Origin: Variovorax paradoxus
GTDB taxonomy: Bacteria > Pseudomonadota > Gammaproteobacteria > Burkholderiales > Burkholderiaceae_C
Assembly: GCF_024734665.1 (NCBI RefSeq)
Contig: NZ_CP102931.1
Span: 1,176,001-1,240,000, forward strand
Length of the DNA: 64,000 bases
Direction: 5' to 3'
Below are positions 20,872-29,390 of this stretch, piece after piece; within the stretch, counting starts at the first letter, position 1; the number at the start of each line of letters is the position of its first letter. The position numbers were made by a program, and so were the translations under genes. The notes beneath the pieces were generated by a model that worked only from the letters and a program-made list of their open reading frames with translations, made no database searches and had not been told where the DNA came from.

Positions 20872-21843
20872 TCAGTCGATGCGGATGCCCTTGGCCTTGA
20901 TCAGCCGGCCCATGGTCTGGGCCTCGCGTTCGATGATGGCGCGGGTGTCGGCGGAATTCGTCGTCATCGGCTCCAGCCCGGCATCGGCGATCTGCCGCGC
21001 CATCTCCGGCGAACGCGTCACCGTGGTGATCGCCCGGTTCAATTGCTCGACGATGGCCTCGGGCGTGCGCGCGGGCACCCAGAAGCCGAGCCAGGTCGAC
21101 ACGTCGTAACCGGGATAGCGCTCTGCAACGGTCGGCACGTCGGGCAGTGCCGCGCTGCGTTGGCTGCCGGTATAGGCCAGGGCCTTCACCCGGCCCGCCT
21201 TGATGTTCGGCAATGCCGAGATCGGGGGCTCGAAGCCCAGCATCACCTGCCCACCGATCACATCGGGCATGGCGCCCTGCTTGTAGGGAACGTGCAGCAT
21301 CTCGATGGACGCCGCTTCCTGCAGCAGTTCAAAGCCCAGGTGCGATGTGCTGCCCGAGCCGTAAGACGCGAAGCTCACGTGTCCCGGCTGGCGCTTGGCC
21401 AGTGCGACCAGTTCTTCCGTGTTGCGCGCGGGCACTGCGTTGTTCGCCACGATGAAGGAGCCGCCCTTGAGCGCCTGCGTCACCGGCACAAGGTCTTCCT
21501 TCGGGTTGTAGGGAAGCTTCGAGAGAAGGAACGGTGTCATGGTGAACGGGTTGCTCGTCGAGAACAGCACCGTGTAGCCGTCGGGCGTTGCCTTGGCCAC
21601 TGCGTCCGTGCCGATGGTCGACAGTGCGCCCGGTTTGTTCTCCACGATCACGGGCACCTTCAGCAATCGCGAGAGCTGGTCGGCATAGCTGCGCGCGAAG
21701 ATGTCGGAGCCCACGCCGGGTGGCGTTGGCGTCACGATCTTGATGGCTCGTTGGGGCCAGGGCGCGCTCTGTGCAAACGCAGCGCCCATGGTGCACTGCA
21801 AGCCGGCGGCCCATAGCAAAGCCAGAGTGGTGATCCTCTTCAT
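20872..21843 (-). CDS. Bug/TctC-family periplasmic solute-binding protein
   Basis: 323 residues, tripartite tricarboxylate transporter receptor family, hugely expanded in Burkholderiales. The signal peptide ends at AFAQ (about residue 25). Family marks are APWPQRAIKIVTPTPPGVGSD, IVENKPGALSTIGTDAVA and HVPYKQGAMPDVIGGQV. It binds a carboxylate in the periplasm. No TctA/TctB membrane genes are in the window, so it is an orphan receptor, which is the rule in this group. AGGAG lies 9 bp before the ATG at 21843. A 10-bp inverted repeat lies in its promoter region. Confidence 0.94.
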   Translation of the reverse strand: MKRITTLALLWAAGLQCTMGAAFAQSAPWPQRAIKIVTPTPPGVGSDIFARSYADQLSRLLKVPVIVENKPGALSTIGTDAVAKATPDGYTVLFSTSNPFTMTPFLLSKLPYNPKEDLVPVTQALKGGSFIVANNAVPARNTEELVALAKRQPGHVSFASYGSGSTSHLGFELLQEAASIEMLHVPYKQGAMPDVIGGQVMLGFEPPISALPNIKAGRVKALAYTGSQRSAALPDVPTVAERYPGYDVSTWLGFWVPARTPEAIVEQLNRAITTVTRSPEMARQIADAGLEPMTTNSADTRAIIEREAQTMGRLIKAKGIRID

Positions 21844-21901
21844 ATGTCTCGTCTCCTGATAGTTGTGGGCGCATCCTAGGGAGACAAATCCATATCTGGA
21901 A

Positions 21902-21953
21902 ATACTCATTCGAGATGCTTTTTTATACCTCCTTCGTATTGATGAATGAGTAT
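21902..21953. promoter_or_regulatory. Inverted repeat upstream of the Bug gene (candidate operator)
   Basis: ATACTCATTC (21902-21911) and GAATGAGTAT (21944-21953) are perfect 10-bp inverted copies around a 32-bp AT-rich spacer with a T6 run. They lie 59-110 bp upstream of the Bug start. The geometry fits a paired operator or looping site; no regulator gene adjoins. Confidence 0.5.
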
Positions 21954-21972
21954 GCGAGGCCCGCCGAAGAGT

Positions 21973-22842
21973 TCATCGCTGCGCGAAGACCTCGATCTCG
22001 ACGCGGCGGTTCGGAGCGAGACAGTCGATCAGTTCTGCCCGCCGTGTCTGCGCGCATTGCACCTTCGGTTCCGACTCGCCCTTGCCCTGCACCTGCATGT
22101 TCTGCGCGGGCACGCCGGCCTGCACGAGATAGTCGCGCACGGTGTTGGCGCGCGCCAGCGAGAGTGCCTGGTTGTAGGTGCTGCTGCCGAGCCGGTCGGT
22201 GTGGCCAGTGACCCTGATCGTGTCCACTGACTTGACGCTGCCCTTGATGTCGCTTGCCAGTGCGTCCAGCTTGCGTCGCCCTTCAGGCAGCAAGTCGGCC
22301 AGCGAGCGGCCGTCGAAGCGGAAGAGGCCGTCGGCGCCGAGCGTCGTCTTCGCAGGAGCAACCGCCGGCTGAGCGGCCGCGGCAGGCCTCGTCACCACGG
22401 GTGGCTTGAGCACATCCGCGCAGCCCGGCCCCTTCCAATACATCCCGTTGGTCAGCACGTCTGCATTGAAGCGAACCATGTACTGGCAGGTGATGTACTC
22501 CGGGCCCGCGCCCGTGCGGAAGTGAAAGATGTAGTTCCATTCGCGCACGCCGCCCAGCCCTTCGCTGAAGTGCGGAAAGCTCAGCAGCTCGCGCACCTGG
22601 TCCTTGCCCAGGCCGGTGCGCATGTTGCGCAGGGCCTCGATGCTCGGGAACGCGCCCTGCTGCCATTTGGCCGAGTTCAGCGCAGGAAAGTCGTCCTCCT
22701 TCGGTGGGGGCGGGTTCTCCGCAGCGGCCCGGGCCTGCATCTCCGGCGTGATGGTGTAGCTCGGGCTGGCGCAGCCACCGGCCAGCAGTGCCGCGAGGCA
22801 GAGAACAGTGAAAGGGGTCTTGGCTTGAAGAAGCTTGTTCAT
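21973..22842 (-). CDS. TpgA-like BamE/OmpA-domain peptidoglycan-binding lipoprotein
   Basis: 289 residues. A signal peptide ends in a lipobox (LLAGGC, Cys24). A BamE/SmpA-like domain follows (about 70-155: MRTGLGKDQVRELL, REWNYIFHFR, ITCQYMVRF). The C-terminal OmpA domain (about 185-289) has TGHTDRLGSSTYNQALSLAR, the peptidoglycan-binding signature. The domain pair matches TpgA, the partner of the trimeric autotransporter AtaA in Acinetobacter. The gene sits 32 bp downstream of a trimeric autotransporter gene on the same strand, so the role in anchoring and surface display of that adhesin is well supported by context. ATGs at 22863 and 22890 are alternative starts that would push the lipobox further in. 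Confidence 0.88.
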   Translation of the reverse strand: MNKLLQAKTPFTVLCLAALLAGGCASPSYTITPEMQARAAAENPPPPKEDDFPALNSAKWQQGAFPSIEALRNMRTGLGKDQVRELLSFPHFSEGLGGVREWNYIFHFRTGAGPEYITCQYMVRFNADVLTNGMYWKGPGCADVLKPPVVTRPAAAAQPAVAPAKTTLGADGLFRFDGRSLADLLPEGRRKLDALASDIKGSVKSVDTIRVTGHTDRLGSSTYNQALSLARANTVRDYLVQAGVPAQNMQVQGKGESEPKVQCAQTRRAELIDCLAPNRRVEIEVFAQR

Positions 22843-22874
22843 GATGGAGTTCGTCCAGTTCATTCGTACGGCGA

Positions 22875-25800
22875 TCAGTTGAAGACCCATTCCGCGCCCA
22901 CGGTGGCGCCCACGCCGGCACGGCTGGTGGCCACGCCGCCGGTGATGCTCCAGGCGTTGTTCTCGGATGTGCGCCGGAAACTGACGCCCACCGCGCTCTG
23001 GCCCTTGAAGGAGCCCGCGCCGATGCGCATGACCGTCTTGCCCGGAACGTAGCTTCCGGGCATCTGCAGCGCCATGGCCGCGGCAACGCCTGCATAGGCG
23101 TTCTTCTCGACTCCGTCGAGGCGGTCGCTGAGGGCGTTGATGCGGTTGTTCAGGCCGCCGCTGACCGCATTGAGCTGGTTGACGTTGACCGCGTCGGTGC
23201 CCGCCACGCCCGGCGCCACGTTGTGCACGGTGACGGGGCCGGTGGCATTGCTACCGCCCATGGTCACGCTGTTGTAGTTGGTCGTACCGTCCGCGTTGGT
23301 GTCGTACTTGACCGTCGACTGGTCGATCACTGCCACCTGGCCTTGCACGCCCCGCAGTTGCGAGACGTTGACCGCGTCGCTGTCGGCCGTGCCCGCGGCC
23401 ACGCCGGTGATCTGCCGGAACTGGCCGTTGGCCGCATCGCCCACCGACACGGCCGCCAGCGTGCTGGTGGTCGCGCCGATGGCAATGCGCTGCGCATCTG
23501 TGGCGGTGGGCGGCACGTAGCCTGCCACGCCTGCAGCAGTCGAAGCCACCGAGCCGGCTCCCAGCGCCACGCCGCCGGCTTGCGTCACGCTGGTGCCCGC
23601 ACCCAGCGCCACGCCCTGCACCGCAGCGGCCGACGACTGCGTACCCAGCGCGATGGAGTCGGCCAGGTGCGAGGTCGCGCCCTGGCCGATTGCAATGCCG
23701 CCCGGTGCGCTCTGCTGCACGATGGCACCATTGCCGATGCCCACGCCGTTGTTGCCGTTGACCACGGTCTGCGGGCCGACCGCCACCGACTCCGTGCCGA
23801 TGGCCAGCGAGTCGGCCGCGGTGGAGTTGGCGTGGAAGTACTGGATGGGCGTGACCGCGAACGACTGCAGCGCGCCGCTGAGCTGGCGCACCGTGACGGC
23901 GTCCTGCGCCTGGGTGCCGTCGGCCACGTTGGTGATCTGGCGGTAGGTGGTGGCGCTGCCGACCGAGAGGGCGCCAAGCAGCGTGCGGTCGGTCGTGTTG
24001 AAGGGGATCAGCGAACTGCCTGCGGGAATGTTGCCTGTGCTGCCTGCGATCGCGCGGTCGGAGACGGAACCCGCGCCGAGGGCGACCCCGCCGTTGACGG
24101 TCGAGCTGGCGTCCTTGCCCACGGCGACAGCGTCGGCAGCCTGCGCGCCGAGGTTGTCTTCATTGCCGCCACCGGTGGATTGGACGCTGAAGTACCTGAT
24201 CTTGTTGGCAGTGACGGTGGTGCTGAGGTCCTCGATCGACTGATTGGTTGCGGACAACTGCGAGCCGTTGATCGCATCGGTCGAGCTGCCGGAGATCCGG
24301 CCGGCCGCCACGTTGGTGATCGTGCGCTCGCCGCCGAACGTGCCGACGCTGACAGTGCCCACCGGTGCAATGCCCTGGAAGTTGTAGACCGTGCCGTTGA
24401 TCGTCGTGCTCGGCGTCGCCACTGCCGTTGCCGTGACCGAGCCCGCACCCAGTGCCACGCTGTTGGCGGTGCCGGCCGTGGCGCCCAAACCCATGGCCAC
24501 GCTCGAGGCACCTGCGGCCGTTGCGTTCTTGCCCGATGCGATGGCATCGGCGCCGGTAGCGCCGTCGTTGGCTTCGTTGCCCCCGCCTGTGGAGTTGACC
24601 TGGTAGTACCTGGTCTTGCTGCCGGCCACCGTGGTGGTCAGCTGGTCGATATTCACGGCATCGGTACCTGCCACGCCGGGAGCCACATTGGTGATCACCT
24701 TGCTGCCGGCGTCGATGCCGGTCAGCGTCACGCTCGGACCGCCCACGATGGTCAGGCCGTTGTTGTCGATCTTCGTGTTGCCGGTGGTCACGGAATTGAA
24801 GGTCGGATCCGCCACCACATCGACCCTGATCTGGTTGCCCGTGCGCGTGACGGTCGTGTTGCTGCCGTTGGCGAAGTCCGCGGTCCCGCCCGGCGCAATA
24901 TTTTGCGGCGCCCCGCCGTTGGCGCTCAGGTTCCACCCCTTGCCCGCCGTCGTTGCCACGTCGGCGATCGCCGAGTTGGTGGCGGACAGTTGCGAGCCGT
25001 TGATCGCATCGGTCGAGGTACCGGAGATCCGCCCGGCTGCCACGTTGGTGATCGTGCGTTCGGCGCCCGCCGAGCCGACGCTGACCGTGCTCGTTGGCGT
25101 GGTGCCCTGGAAGGTGTAAGGCGTGCCGTTGATCGTTATGCCTGCTGTTCCGACCGCGGTCGCCGTCACCGAGCCCGATCCCAGCGCCACGTCACCAGCA
25201 TTGTTCGCCACCGCCGTGTCGCCGAACGCTACCGCGCCCGCAGCCAGCGCCTTGCTGGTGCTGCCGATGGCCACGCTGCCCTGGCCGACCACGGTGTTCT
25301 GGTAGCCGATGCCGACCGCGCCCTGCGCCGCCGTGCCGGGCACGCTCACGTCCTGGCCGCCGCCGCCGACCTTGTTGGTGTTGCCCATGGCCACGGAGCC
25401 GTTGCCGGTGGCGGTGTTGTCCAGGCCATTCGCGATCGCGCCGTCACCGGTTGCGGTGTTCGGGTCGCCGATTGCAACGGCGCCATTGCCGCTGGCGACG
25501 TTGCCCGAGCCGATGGCCACCGCCTTGCCACCGGTGGCCCTGGAACTGTTGCCGATCGCGACTGCATCTGCGGAGTCGGCGACGGTGCTGGTGCCCATTG
25601 CGATTGCATTGGCTGCAGAGGCCTTGGCGCTGTTGCCGATCGCGACCGCCTGCGCCGCGGATGCATTGGCGAGCGAACCCACTGCGGTGGCGTTCTGGCC
25701 GCTCGCAGCCGAGCCGAATCCCAGTGCGGTTGCGCGCGTGACGGTTGCAGCAGCGTTGTTGCCCATCGCCACGGTCCCGTCGGCCGCGGCGTTGGCTCCC

Positions 25801-27053
25801 GACCCCGCCGCGACCGAGCCGACTCCGCTCGAGAGGGCTTGATTGCCCATGGCCAGCGAGAAATCCGCCGAAGCATTGGCGAGGTTGCCGAGCGCTGCCG
25901 AGCTTGTTCCTGCCGCGTTGGCCGACGTGCCGATGGCTGCGGCATCGGCGCCTACGGCGTTGCTCCCCCAGCCGCCAGCGAACCCGCGCAAGCCGCTGGC
26001 CGTCGAGCTGACACCGACCGCTGTGGAGTTCGCGCCCGAAGCATTGGCAAAGGTGCCCAGGGCGCTGGCGCCGGCCGCGGTGGCATTGGCGGAAGCGCCG
26101 AGCGCGACAGCATTGACGTTGTTTGCGAGCGTGCCCGTCCCCAGCGCCATTGCAGAGGTGCCCGAAGCGACCGCAGTCGGCCCGACAGCCACCGCGCTTT
26201 GCCCGGTCGCCTTGCTCTGGAAGCCTATGGCTGAGGCGTTGAGCTGGGACGCCGTCACATCCGTGCCGATGGCAATGGCGCCAACCGCGGTGGCCCCCGT
26301 TCCCGCGACGGTACGCGAGCCGATGTAAACCGAGTTCAGCTGGGACGCGATCGACTGGAAGCCGACAGCGATGGCGTTCTGGGCGCCTGCGGTTGCGGTG
26401 TTGCCCTGGGCAACGGAATCCAATGCGGCGGCATTTGCCTGGAATCCAAGGGCGAGGCTGCGCAACCCGGTTGCCCTCGCGGTAACGCCGATGGAGGTTG
26501 CGTTGTCCCCGCTGGTGAGGGCCTGACTGCCAACGGCGATGGCATTGCCGCCACTCGCGGTCACGTCCGTGCCGATTCCGATGGAGCCCCCGCCCAAGGC
26601 GCCCGTGGTGGCCCCGGTGCGGGCGCCCAGATAGATGGAATTGACGCCCGTGGTGTAGGCCTGAAAACCCAGAGAAATGGAATTCTGTGCAGAACTGAGG
26701 GCGTTGTACCCCACTGCGAGCCCGCCGAGTTGTTGGGCTTGCGAGAGAGAACCAAGCGCCGTGGCCCCGATCCCCGAAGCCTGGGAGCTGAGGCCCATGC
26801 ACGAGGCGGTGCTGTTGTACGCGTTGAAGGGTGATGCCGAGCAGTCGACCGACTGCGCCTGCGCCAGCGAGGACCATCCGGCCCCGCCCATCGCCAGCAG
26901 CGCGGTCATGAGCCCCGCGCGCAGGCGCCCCGACGGGGGCAATGTAAGCGCGGCACGACTACCGCTGCGCTTGCCGCAGGCGCGAGTGTTTTCCGACGCC
27001 GCTACCCAGGCGCCAAGGGATTCGTTCCAGAGCGAGCGATAAGTTGTGTTCAT
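22875..27053 (-). CDS. YadA-like trimeric autotransporter adhesin
   Basis: 1392 residues. An extended signal peptide begins MNTTYRSLWNESLGAWVA and ends near AQAQ (about residue 66). The passenger is built of many Ala/Gly/Ser YadA-head repeats (pattern AxAxGxxAxA/S), interrupted by neck/connector motifs such as TDAINGSQLSATN (three copies) and GTDAVN(I/V)xQL. A last neck and short coiled coil (LNNRINALSDRLDGVEKNAY) leads to the C-terminal YadA anchor of about 90 residues ending in WVFN. It is exported by Sec, trimerises in the outer membrane and mediates adhesion or autoagglutination. The ATG at 27053 gives the exact extended signal peptide. It is followed by a TpgA-like gene and preceded by an unusually AT-rich upstream region. 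Confidence 0.96.
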   Translation of the reverse strand: MNTTYRSLWNESLGAWVAASENTRACGKRSGSRAALTLPPSGRLRAGLMTALLAMGGAGWSSLAQAQSVDCSASPFNAYNSTASCMGLSSQASGIGATALGSLSQAQQLGGLAVGYNALSSAQNSISLGFQAYTTGVNSIYLGARTGATTGALGGGSIGIGTDVTASGGNAIAVGSQALTSGDNATSIGVTARATGLRSLALGFQANAAALDSVAQGNTATAGAQNAIAVGFQSIASQLNSVYIGSRTVAGTGATAVGAIAIGTDVTASQLNASAIGFQSKATGQSAVAVGPTAVASGTSAMALGTGTLANNVNAVALGASANATAAGASALGTFANASGANSTAVGVSSTASGLRGFAGGWGSNAVGADAAAIGTSANAAGTSSAALGNLANASADFSLAMGNQALSSGVGSVAAGSGANAAADGTVAMGNNAAATVTRATALGFGSAASGQNATAVGSLANASAAQAVAIGNSAKASAANAIAMGTSTVADSADAVAIGNSSRATGGKAVAIGSGNVASGNGAVAIGDPNTATGDGAIANGLDNTATGNGSVAMGNTNKVGGGGQDVSVPGTAAQGAVGIGYQNTVVGQGSVAIGSTSKALAAGAVAFGDTAVANNAGDVALGSGSVTATAVGTAGITINGTPYTFQGTTPTSTVSVGSAGAERTITNVAAGRISGTSTDAINGSQLSATNSAIADVATTAGKGWNLSANGGAPQNIAPGGTADFANGSNTTVTRTGNQIRVDVVADPTFNSVTTGNTKIDNNGLTIVGGPSVTLTGIDAGSKVITNVAPGVAGTDAVNIDQLTTTVAGSKTRYYQVNSTGGGNEANDGATGADAIASGKNATAAGASSVAMGLGATAGTANSVALGAGSVTATAVATPSTTINGTVYNFQGIAPVGTVSVGTFGGERTITNVAAGRISGSSTDAINGSQLSATNQSIEDLSTTVTANKIRYFSVQSTGGGNEDNLGAQAADAVAVGKDASSTVNGGVALGAGSVSDRAIAGSTGNIPAGSSLIPFNTTDRTLLGALSVGSATTYRQITNVADGTQAQDAVTVRQLSGALQSFAVTPIQYFHANSTAADSLAIGTESVAVGPQTVVNGNNGVGIGNGAIVQQSAPGGIAIGQGATSHLADSIALGTQSSAAAVQGVALGAGTSVTQAGGVALGAGSVASTAAGVAGYVPPTATDAQRIAIGATTSTLAAVSVGDAANGQFRQITGVAAGTADSDAVNVSQLRGVQGQVAVIDQSTVKYDTNADGTTNYNSVTMGGSNATGPVTVHNVAPGVAGTDAVNVNQLNAVSGGLNNRINALSDRLDGVEKNAYAGVAAAMALQMPGSYVPGKTVMRIGAGSFKGQSAVGVSFRRTSENNAWSITGGVATSRAGVGATVGAEWVFN

Positions 27054-27491
27054 GAGCCCCATCCATCCGTTGGAAAACTACTGAATGGTCGTGAGGCCAT
27101 TCCACTTTAAGAAACACTTGGAAATCATTATTTCTAAATAAATCTTAGGAGGAAGTCAGGCATTTGCAACTAGTCGTGTTGCATTTTGGAGCCATTGTGT
27201 TGAATTGATTTAAATTCTATATCGGATATTGTTAATGAATAGTAATATTAAAATACTAATGAATTAAATGGTTATCACAGTCGCTTTATTTTTTCAATGT
27301 AGTTATTTTTCTGAATCACTATTTTGATATCGGTAGCGATAAAAACGTGATGCCACATATTGGTGCATCATTGATTTTGTTGAAGTTTTTTCTTAATTTG
27401 CGATTTCCTGTGAATAGTCATTCAACCGGGCCCGCCTCCTAGAATCGGGCAGTAGCGCTCGAACAATGGCGCGCGAATCAGGGAGTTCCAG
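27054..27491. promoter_or_regulatory. AT-rich divergent intergenic region
   Basis: 438 bp between the adhesin gene (leftwards) and the unknown gene at 27492 (rightwards). From about 27105 to 27420 it is strikingly AT-rich against the surrounding high-GC DNA, with runs such as TAATATTAAAATACTAATG near 27243-27261. No gene or RNA is recognised. It should carry both promoters. The composition is what xenogeneic silencers (H-NS/MvaT-like) bind, so silencing of the adhesin is a reasonable inference. Confidence 0.6.
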
Positions 27492-28319
27492 ATGGCCAAC
27501 CGTTCCTATCTCTACAGCGTCAGCAATCGGCCCGGCTCATATGCCGACCGCCCGGAAACAATTTCGGGCCTGTCCGAATGGCCGTACGACGTTCCGTTCA
27601 TGTACCGGCTTCTCATGTCGGGCGATCCGCAGTTGTGTGCCTCGCTGGTGTCGGACGGCTTCGATGACGACGAGCCGGAGCACAAGGTCAGGCTCCATGC
27701 GATCAGCAGCAGCTTCGACCCGGGCTTCGAGCGCGTGCGGCGTTTCATCGACGTCGTGCGGTCTCTCCTGGCGGCGCAAGCATCGGCGCCCGAGCCACAG
27801 CCTGCCGTTGCAGCGCAGCCGGTGTCTTTCCTCGGGCGTCTCAAGCGGCTTGTTTCGCCACAGACGGAAACCGCCCCCGCTGAGCCAGCGAGTGCGTCCA
27901 CGGCATCGGTGCATCTGCCGGTCTGGCTCGACGAGACGATCGCCTTCCTCGAAGCCCATCGCGACCGCTACCTGCTGCTGGAGACGATCGAGCTCGACAC
28001 CATGTCCGAGTCAGATGAGGCGGCGCTGCGAGCCTGCGTGGAGCAGGAGATCGCGCGATGCCTGCGCGTGGGCGCCGCCATCGATGCCCTGCCGGCCGAC
28101 ATCGCTGAGGCGGGGCGGCAGCTGAAACAGGCAACCACGCAGAAGTGCGCCGCCCCGCTCGACGCCTTTTTCGGGCTGCGGCTGGACGATGACTGCGACA
28201 GCACCCGCACCGGCGCCACGGAACACCCGCTCGGCTTGCAGTGGTCGGAGGTGCTGTATTTCGGCCTGTGGAACCGGGCCGAATTCGAGGCGGAGCGCGG
28301 TCAGTCAGCCGCTGAGTAG
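27492..28319 (+). CDS. Protein of unknown function
   Basis: 275 residues, beginning MANRSYLYSVSNRPGSYADR. It is soluble, with no signal peptide or membrane helix. The N-terminal 60 residues (SGLSEWPYDVPFMYRLLMSGDPQLC) and the C-terminal end (GLQWSEVLYFGLWNRAEFEAE) look conserved in style. The middle is Ala/Pro-rich (residues 95-135), so it probably has two globular parts joined by a linker. I recall similar uncharacterised proteins in pseudomonads and Burkholderia but no function. An in-frame start lies slightly upstream in another frame only. Its TAG abuts the TGA of the convergent PPTase gene with no spacer. Confidence 0.75.
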   Translation: MANRSYLYSVSNRPGSYADRPETISGLSEWPYDVPFMYRLLMSGDPQLCASLVSDGFDDDEPEHKVRLHAISSSFDPGFERVRRFIDVVRSLLAAQASAPEPQPAVAAQPVSFLGRLKRLVSPQTETAPAEPASASTASVHLPVWLDETIAFLEAHRDRYLLLETIELDTMSESDEAALRACVEQEIARCLRVGAAIDALPADIAEAGRQLKQATTQKCAAPLDAFFGLRLDDDCDSTRTGATEHPLGLQWSEVLYFGLWNRAEFEAERGQSAAE

Positions 28320-29111
28320 TCAGCTGCCCGCTGACCGGCGCGTCACCGTGCCCTGAAATTCCCCGAACGACGCAAGCAGCGGCGTTGCCTTCCAGCACAA
28401 GACTTGCACGTCTTGCGGTTGAGTTCGCTCAAGACAGAGGGCCACGGCATGCGCGTTGTCCGGCTGAAGCTGCCAGAACTGCCATCGCGCCGCGGAATCT
28501 TCGAGGCTGTCCTCGAAGTCGATTGCCACGCTGTGGGCACCATCGAAACTGAAGGAAAACCGGTCCAGCGGCAGAGACAGCCCCATTCCGCGCGCCTTGA
28601 TATAGCTTTCCTTGAGCGTCCAGAGATCCCAGAAGCGTGAAGGCTGAAGCCCGGCCGGAAGCTGCTGGAGTGCCTTCGCCTCCCTGGCGGAGAAGAAGTT
28701 CTCCGCAATCTCCAGCGGGGCATTCCTTGCCGTGTGCTCGACGTCCACGCCCACTTCGCGCTCCACCGTCAGCGCCGCCACGATGAGCGAGGCGCTGTGC
28801 GAAATATTGAAGCGAAGGCGCTGCGCCTGAGGCAGTGCGTTGGCGATCCGCGGGCGCCCATAAGCGTTGTTCTCGAATTGCCAGTCCTGCGGGGCGACGG
28901 GCGCATAGCAGGAGAGAAGCGAACGGATCAGCCCCCGCGTCATGAGATACCGGCGCCGGTCACGGGCGAAGTGAAAGCGTCCGTGCCTTTCGCGCTCTTC
29001 GGGCGCCAGCAGAGCCATGCCCTTTTCTTCGCAGGTGGCATCGTCGTCCTGTTCGGGGACGTACAGGTGCCACAGGTGGACCTGGTGCGAGTCGATCTGC
29101 AGTTGTTGCAT
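28320..29111 (-). CDS. 4'-phosphopantetheinyl transferase, Sfp type
   Basis: 263 residues. It moves phosphopantetheine from CoA to carrier proteins of polyketide, peptide or fatty-acid synthases. Motifs in order: GRPRI, FNISHS, GVDVE with the Mg-binding Asp-x-Glu, and FWDLWTLKESYIKARGMGL with the catalytic Glu and Lys. The two-domain length fits the Sfp/Gsp class rather than the AcpS class. No carrier-protein or synthase genes adjoin, so its clients are elsewhere. The ATG at 29111 was chosen because the 45 residues before it have no family likeness. Confidence 0.92.
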   Translation of the reverse strand: MQQLQIDSHQVHLWHLYVPEQDDDATCEEKGMALLAPEERERHGRFHFARDRRRYLMTRGLIRSLLSCYAPVAPQDWQFENNAYGRPRIANALPQAQRLRFNISHSASLIVAALTVEREVGVDVEHTARNAPLEIAENFFSAREAKALQQLPAGLQPSRFWDLWTLKESYIKARGMGLSLPLDRFSFSFDGAHSVAIDFEDSLEDSAARWQFWQLQPDNAHAVALCLERTQPQDVQVLCWKATPLLASFGEFQGTVTRRSAGS

Positions 29112-29390
29112 TCGCAATTCTTGCTCGGGTGGCGCGATCTTCCATGACGCCAGCGTTCTTATTTTCCGGCCTTCAGTTCGGCTTAAGGTTGCCGGCCGAT
29201 ACTCGGGTTGACGGTCTGCTGGCGTTGGTAGAGGTCGCCCAGGCACCCGCCCATTGGTGGCGGTTCCTCGAGGCTGGCGATCGTCACATTTTCAAGCGGC
29301 CCCGGTTCCACGCCCGGTATTTCGTCGACGAATGGACGACCCGGCGCCGCCGCGGGGACCGTGGGGACGACTCCCAGGCCTGACAGGTTC
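29112..29390. other. Intergenic gap with a hairpin
   Basis: 279 bp with no convincing gene. A 10-bp stem, CTCCCAGGCC (29371-29380) with GGCCTGGGAG (29400-29409), straddles the stop codon of the regulator gene to its right. It may act as the end of the flgM operon transcript, but no T tract follows on the minus strand. The PPTase promoter should lie nearer 29112. Confidence 0.5.

Noticed and set aside
23223..26234. Open frame of 1003 codons on the plus strand, antisense to the trimeric autotransporter
   Set aside because: It mirrors the Ala/Gly repeat codons of the adhesin, is rich in Arg/His/Gly typical of shadow frames in high-GC DNA, and has no recognisable domain.
23000..26900. Repetitive DNA that could be taken for a tandem repeat array or CRISPR
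   Set aside because: The repeats are degenerate codon-level echoes of YadA-head motifs with no constant unit and no spacers. No CRISPR array was seen anywhere in the window.
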